Below are positions 4,343-6,765 of a DNA stretch of 6,765 bases, piece by piece (position 1 is the first letter of the stretch; each line of letters starts with the position of its first letter). The position numbers and the translations under genes were made by a program. The notes under the pieces were generated by a model that saw only the letters and a list, made by a program, of their open reading frames with translations, made no database searches and was not told the origin of the DNA. Origin of the DNA: an uncultured Chlorobiales bacterium (GTDB lineage: Bacteria > Bacteroidota > Chlorobiia > Chlorobiales > Thermochlorobacteraceae); the NCBI GenBank assembly GCA_937959145.1, contig CALGMC010000150.1, positions 1 to 6,765 of the forward strand, read 5' to 3'.

Positions 4343-6765
4343 TTACTTGACGAGCATCATCTTCTTGGTTTCCACGAAGTTGCCCGCTTGCAAGCGATAG
4401 AAATAAACGCCGCTGGAAAGACCGCTTGCGTTGAACGGCTGTGCATAGCGTCCTGCTGTTTGTTCGCCATTGACGAGCGTGGCGACTTCTCTGCCGAGCA
4501 TATCATAGACCTTCAACAGCACTTTGGAGCGTGTTGGTAGTTCGTAAGCAATCACGGTCGCTGGGTTGAAGGGGTTCGGATAGTTTTGCATCAAAGCGAA
4601 CTTGGTCGGAAGCGATACATTCACCTCAATAATCGGGCTGTATTCGAACTGACCGTCGAAGTCGACTTGCTTTAAGCGGTAGTAGACTTTTTCGGCGTTG
4701 AACGAATTGCGGTCGGTGAAGGTGTAACTTTGCGCTTCGGTCGTTGTGCCTGCGCCACGCACAAATCCAATCTGCGTGAAGGCTTCGCGGTCAAATGAGC
4801 GTTCAATTTCAAACCCGGCGTTGTTCTGTTCCGAAGCCGTGCGCCATGAAAGAAGCACTTCGCCATTTTTGAACGTGCCTTCAAAGGCAGTCAGTTCAAC
4901 TGGCAGTTGGTTGGAGGCGTCGCTTGCCAATCCAAATTCATTAGTGGGAGCAAGTGGAACAGCGTTTCGGATGACCGTCGGTGCTGTAACAGTGCCCGTG
5001 TTCGTGCCTGCTGTGCCTAACACGCTCCAAGGCGCAGTGTTCGTGGCACGACGCACAACGCGCAATTCGGGAACGCTGCTAATACCGCCAAATTCTCGTG
5101 GGTCAATGGTAACATTTGCTGTGCCACCCGTTAAGCCATCGGCTTGTTCAACGGTCCAATAGCCGTCGGGTGCAAGATTGGTCAAGGTCAGTGGCGGGTC
5201 GCTAACAGGGAAGCCCGTGTTGCCGGGGTTAGACGAGATAAATTCTGCAATCATAGTCCCGCCTGACGTTGGAGCGACAGCCGCAGTTGGAAACGCAACG
5301 CTGATGTTTTGGCGTGCGGTTGCTGTGCCAACCGGGAAAGCGGCGGCATTGCCCGTTGCAGCGGTTGCCGAGTTAAACCAACGGCGGAACTTGCCGTTCA
5401 CGATGCGTCCTGTCGTGCCCGGTATAAGCGTGCCGCGCACAGTTGGGCTGATGCCAAGCGTGAGCGTATTGCCGTTCATGTCGAATGTCGTGGCATTCGT
5501 GCCAAACGTAAGCGTGCCGCGCACTTGCAAGTCGCCGCCCAAAATTTTAATCCCGCCTGTGTTGAATTGATAGGTTAGGTTATTAACCAGACGAGAGGTT
5601 GGAATTTCGTCCCCAGAGAAGACGGGTTGGGGCGTCGTGCCCGCAAAAAGCGTATAGGCAAGGTTGTAAGTCGCAGATGGACCAATAGTTAACCCGCCTA
5701 CGACATTGCCAATACCGCGCTGAACTGCGCAACTTGCTGACGTAAAGCCGTCGTCTATAGTGTTGTCAATAGAAAGCAAGCCTTGGGTATTGAGCGCGCC
5801 TCTGACAAGGTTCAGCGTGGAAGAAATGTTGAATGGAGACGCAGTTGAAATCGACACCAAAGTTGGATTGTTAATTGCCATCGCCCGCACAACCCCGATA
5901 GTTGGACCTGTAAATGTGCCTGAACCTGAAATCGTCTGTGGAGATGTGCCGTTAAAGACGATAAAGGTGCCAAGACGAGATGCGGCGATAGTGCCATTGT
6001 TGACTAAGTTGCCACTTAAAGTAAGCGTGCGCCCTGATGTTCCGTTAAATAATTCTAATGTACCGCCTGGTTGCACATTTAAGTCGCCTGCAATCGTGAG
6101 GGTGTTACCCGCAACGTTGTTAAAATTGACAGTCGCGTTGGCACGGATAGATAACGCACTAATACCAGAGACGGGAATATCAATCGTAACGGTGCTGGCT
6201 GGCGACACTTCCACTCTGTCGCCCGGCAGTGGCACTTGACCGCCTATCCAAGTGGAAGGATTTGACCAGTTGCCACCTGACGCAGTCGCCGCAACCGTTG
6301 CGCCTTCATCGACAATTAAGCTATCAATCCAAGCGTCATGTGAACTCCATGCATTAATGGCTTCCAGACCGATGCGCGCATTAGGGACTTGATAGGCAGG
6401 TGGAATAGGTGCGCCGTTTTGAACCCAGTTACCAGAACCAGTTGGCGATGCGGTTCCAATTACTTCCCAAGTTGCGCCACCATTTGAAGAAGCCAAGATG
6501 TTCAGCGTGAAAGAGCCTGATACATAGAAATACTTAAACCGAACACGAGGCAGAGTAGAACTACTCAGGTTAAATGATGGTGAGTAAAGGCGGCGCACAT
6601 TGCGTCCTGCTGTGCTTGATCCTGCGGCGAACCAGTCGTTAAACCACAGTGCGGTGGTGCCAGTAGGCGTGAACGCCGCAGGCGGTTTGGTGCCGAACGA
6701 TTGAACAATGTCATTCATGTAAAAATTGTTCGCGCTGGGGCGGCTAACCGTCCAATTTGTTCCAT
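4343..6765 (-). CDS. Large secreted beta-rich protein with type IX sorting domain (N-terminus beyond window)
   Basis: An ATG at 6718 gives 791 aa, but the frame stays open to the right edge. The upstream codons read GTNWTVSRPSANNFY, which flows into the same domain, so 6718 is probably internal and the true start and signal peptide lie outside. Numbered from 6718, residues 1-138 resemble a MAM/jelly-roll binding domain (LYSPSFNL, then DAWIDSLIVDEG). Residues 147-171 carry WSNPSTWIGGQVPLPGD, like the opening of G8-type domains, followed to about 435 by beta-helix-like repeats rich in N, G and T. A less regular beta region follows. Residues 605-706 are a fibronectin-like module (LPVELTAFEG, then VLLSWRTASEQNNAGFEIERS). 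The last 85 residues are the type IX secretion tail. It is probably exported across the outer membrane and attached to the cell surface or released. No catalytic motif was recognised; adhesion or matrix binding is inference. A terminator follows at 4299-4265. Confidence 0.92.
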   Translation of the reverse strand, partial: GTNWTVSRPSANNFYMNDIVQSFGTKPPAAFTPTGTTALWFNDWFAAGSSTAGRNVRRLYSPSFNLSSSTLPRVRFKYFYVSGSFTLNILASSNGGATWEVIGTASPTGSGNWVQNGAPIPPAYQVPNARIGLEAINAWSSHDAWIDSLIVDEGATVAATASGGNWSNPSTWIGGQVPLPGDRVEVSPASTVTIDIPVSGISALSIRANATVNFNNVAGNTLTIAGDLNVQPGGTLELFNGTSGRTLTLSGNLVNNGTIAASRLGTFIVFNGTSPQTISGSGTFTGPTIGVVRAMAINNPTLVSISTASPFNISSTLNLVRGALNTQGLLSIDNTIDDGFTSASCAVQRGIGNVVGGLTIGPSATYNLAYTLFAGTTPQPVFSGDEIPTSRLVNNLTYQFNTGGIKILGGDLQVRGTLTFGTNATTFDMNGNTLTLGISPTVRGTLIPGTTGRIVNGKFRRWFNSATAATGNAAAFPVGTATARQNISVAFPTAAVAPTSGGTMIAEFISSNPGNTGFPVSDPPLTLTNLAPDGYWTVEQADGLTGGTANVTIDPREFGGISSVPELRVVRRATNTAPWSVLGTAGTNTGTVTAPTVIRNAVPLAPTNEFGLASDASNQLPVELTAFEGTFKNGEVLLSWRTASEQNNAGFEIERSFDREAFTQIGFVRGAGTTTEAQSYTFTDRNSFNAEKVYYRLKQVDFDGQFEYSPIIEVNVSLPTKFALMQNYPNPFNPATVIAYELPTRSKVLLKVYDMLGREVATLVNGEQTAGRYAQPFNASGLSSGVYFYRLQAGNFVETKKMMLVK
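4346..4600 (-). other. Type IX secretion C-terminal sorting domain (TIGR04183-like)
   Basis: The final 85 codons of the large secreted protein carry the standard pattern: NYPNPFNPATVIAYELP, then VLLKVYDMLGREVATLV, then GLSSGVYFYRLQAG and the closing KKMMLVK. In Bacteroidota this domain directs substrates through the PorU/SprA-type machinery and is usually removed on anchoring. The NPFNP and DMLGREVATLV wording is typical of Chlorobi/Ignavibacteria-type sequences as I remember them. Confidence 0.95.
5425..5524 (-). repeat. 16-bp exact direct repeat in the beta-helix region
   Basis: The 16-base string TAAGCGTGCCGCGCAC occurs at 5425-5440 and again at 5509-5524, 84 bases apart, which is exactly 28 codons. 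On the coding strand both copies give VRGTL, in QVRGTLTFG and TVRGTLIPG, at residues 399 and 427 counted from 6718. This marks two successive coils of a repetitive beta structure; the flanking codons have diverged. Confidence 0.7.

Noticed and set aside
5760..6239. 159-codon plus-strand frame opposite the surface protein, with others at 4746-5162 and 5178-5570
   Set aside because: They are complementary-strand shadows of the N/G/T-rich beta repeats; no start signals or domains are visible.
1..6765. CRISPR array, mobile element, tRNA or rRNA, defence or biosynthetic system
   Set aside because: No regularly spaced DNA repeats, transposase, integrase, RNA-gene signature or defence-type domain could be found on either strand.

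Overview
The window looks like chromosomal DNA from a member of the Bacteroidota/Chlorobiota (FCB) group. The strongest pointer is the type IX secretion C-terminal sorting domain on the large right-hand protein. A lipoprotein-type LptC, the lack of clear Shine-Dalgarno sequences and a Bacteroidota-style acyl-CoA carboxylase subunit agree with this. A Chlorobi or Ignavibacteria relative is my best guess from the wording of the sorting domain, but the exact lineage is inference. I see no RNA genes, CRISPR array, transposase, integrase or phage gene.

Left to right: positions 1-375 (+) hold the C-terminal part of a DppB/OppB-type ABC transporter permease. It meets tail to tail, with a 9-base overlap, a minus-strand block of three genes spaced by 62 and 88-89 bases. 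In transcription order these are an LptC-like lipoprotein (2527-1982), a secreted protein of eight leucine-rich repeats (1892-1197) and a class I SAM-dependent methyltransferase (1134-367). LptC and the methyltransferase suggest a cell-envelope theme, but only LptC can be assigned a role with some confidence.

A 63-base divergent intergenic region separates lptC from a plus-strand gene for a biotin-dependent acyl-CoA carboxylase carboxyltransferase subunit of the methylcrotonyl/propionyl type (2591-4249). It appears to be transcribed alone, because the genes on both sides run the other way and no biotin carboxylase subunit is present. A short convergent intergenic region follows. Its hairpin has its T-rich tail on the minus strand, so it mainly ends the gene coming from the right.

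The right third (4343 to the window edge, minus) is one long gene for a secreted, multi-domain beta-rich surface protein ending in a type IX sorting domain. The reading frame stays open to the right edge, so its N-terminus and signal peptide lie outside the window.

Nothing here amounts to a convincing undescribed system. The points most worth a second look are the lptC-LRR-methyltransferase cluster, the regular secreted LRR protein, the stand-alone carboxyltransferase gene and an 8-bp inverted repeat bracketing the divergent promoter region.
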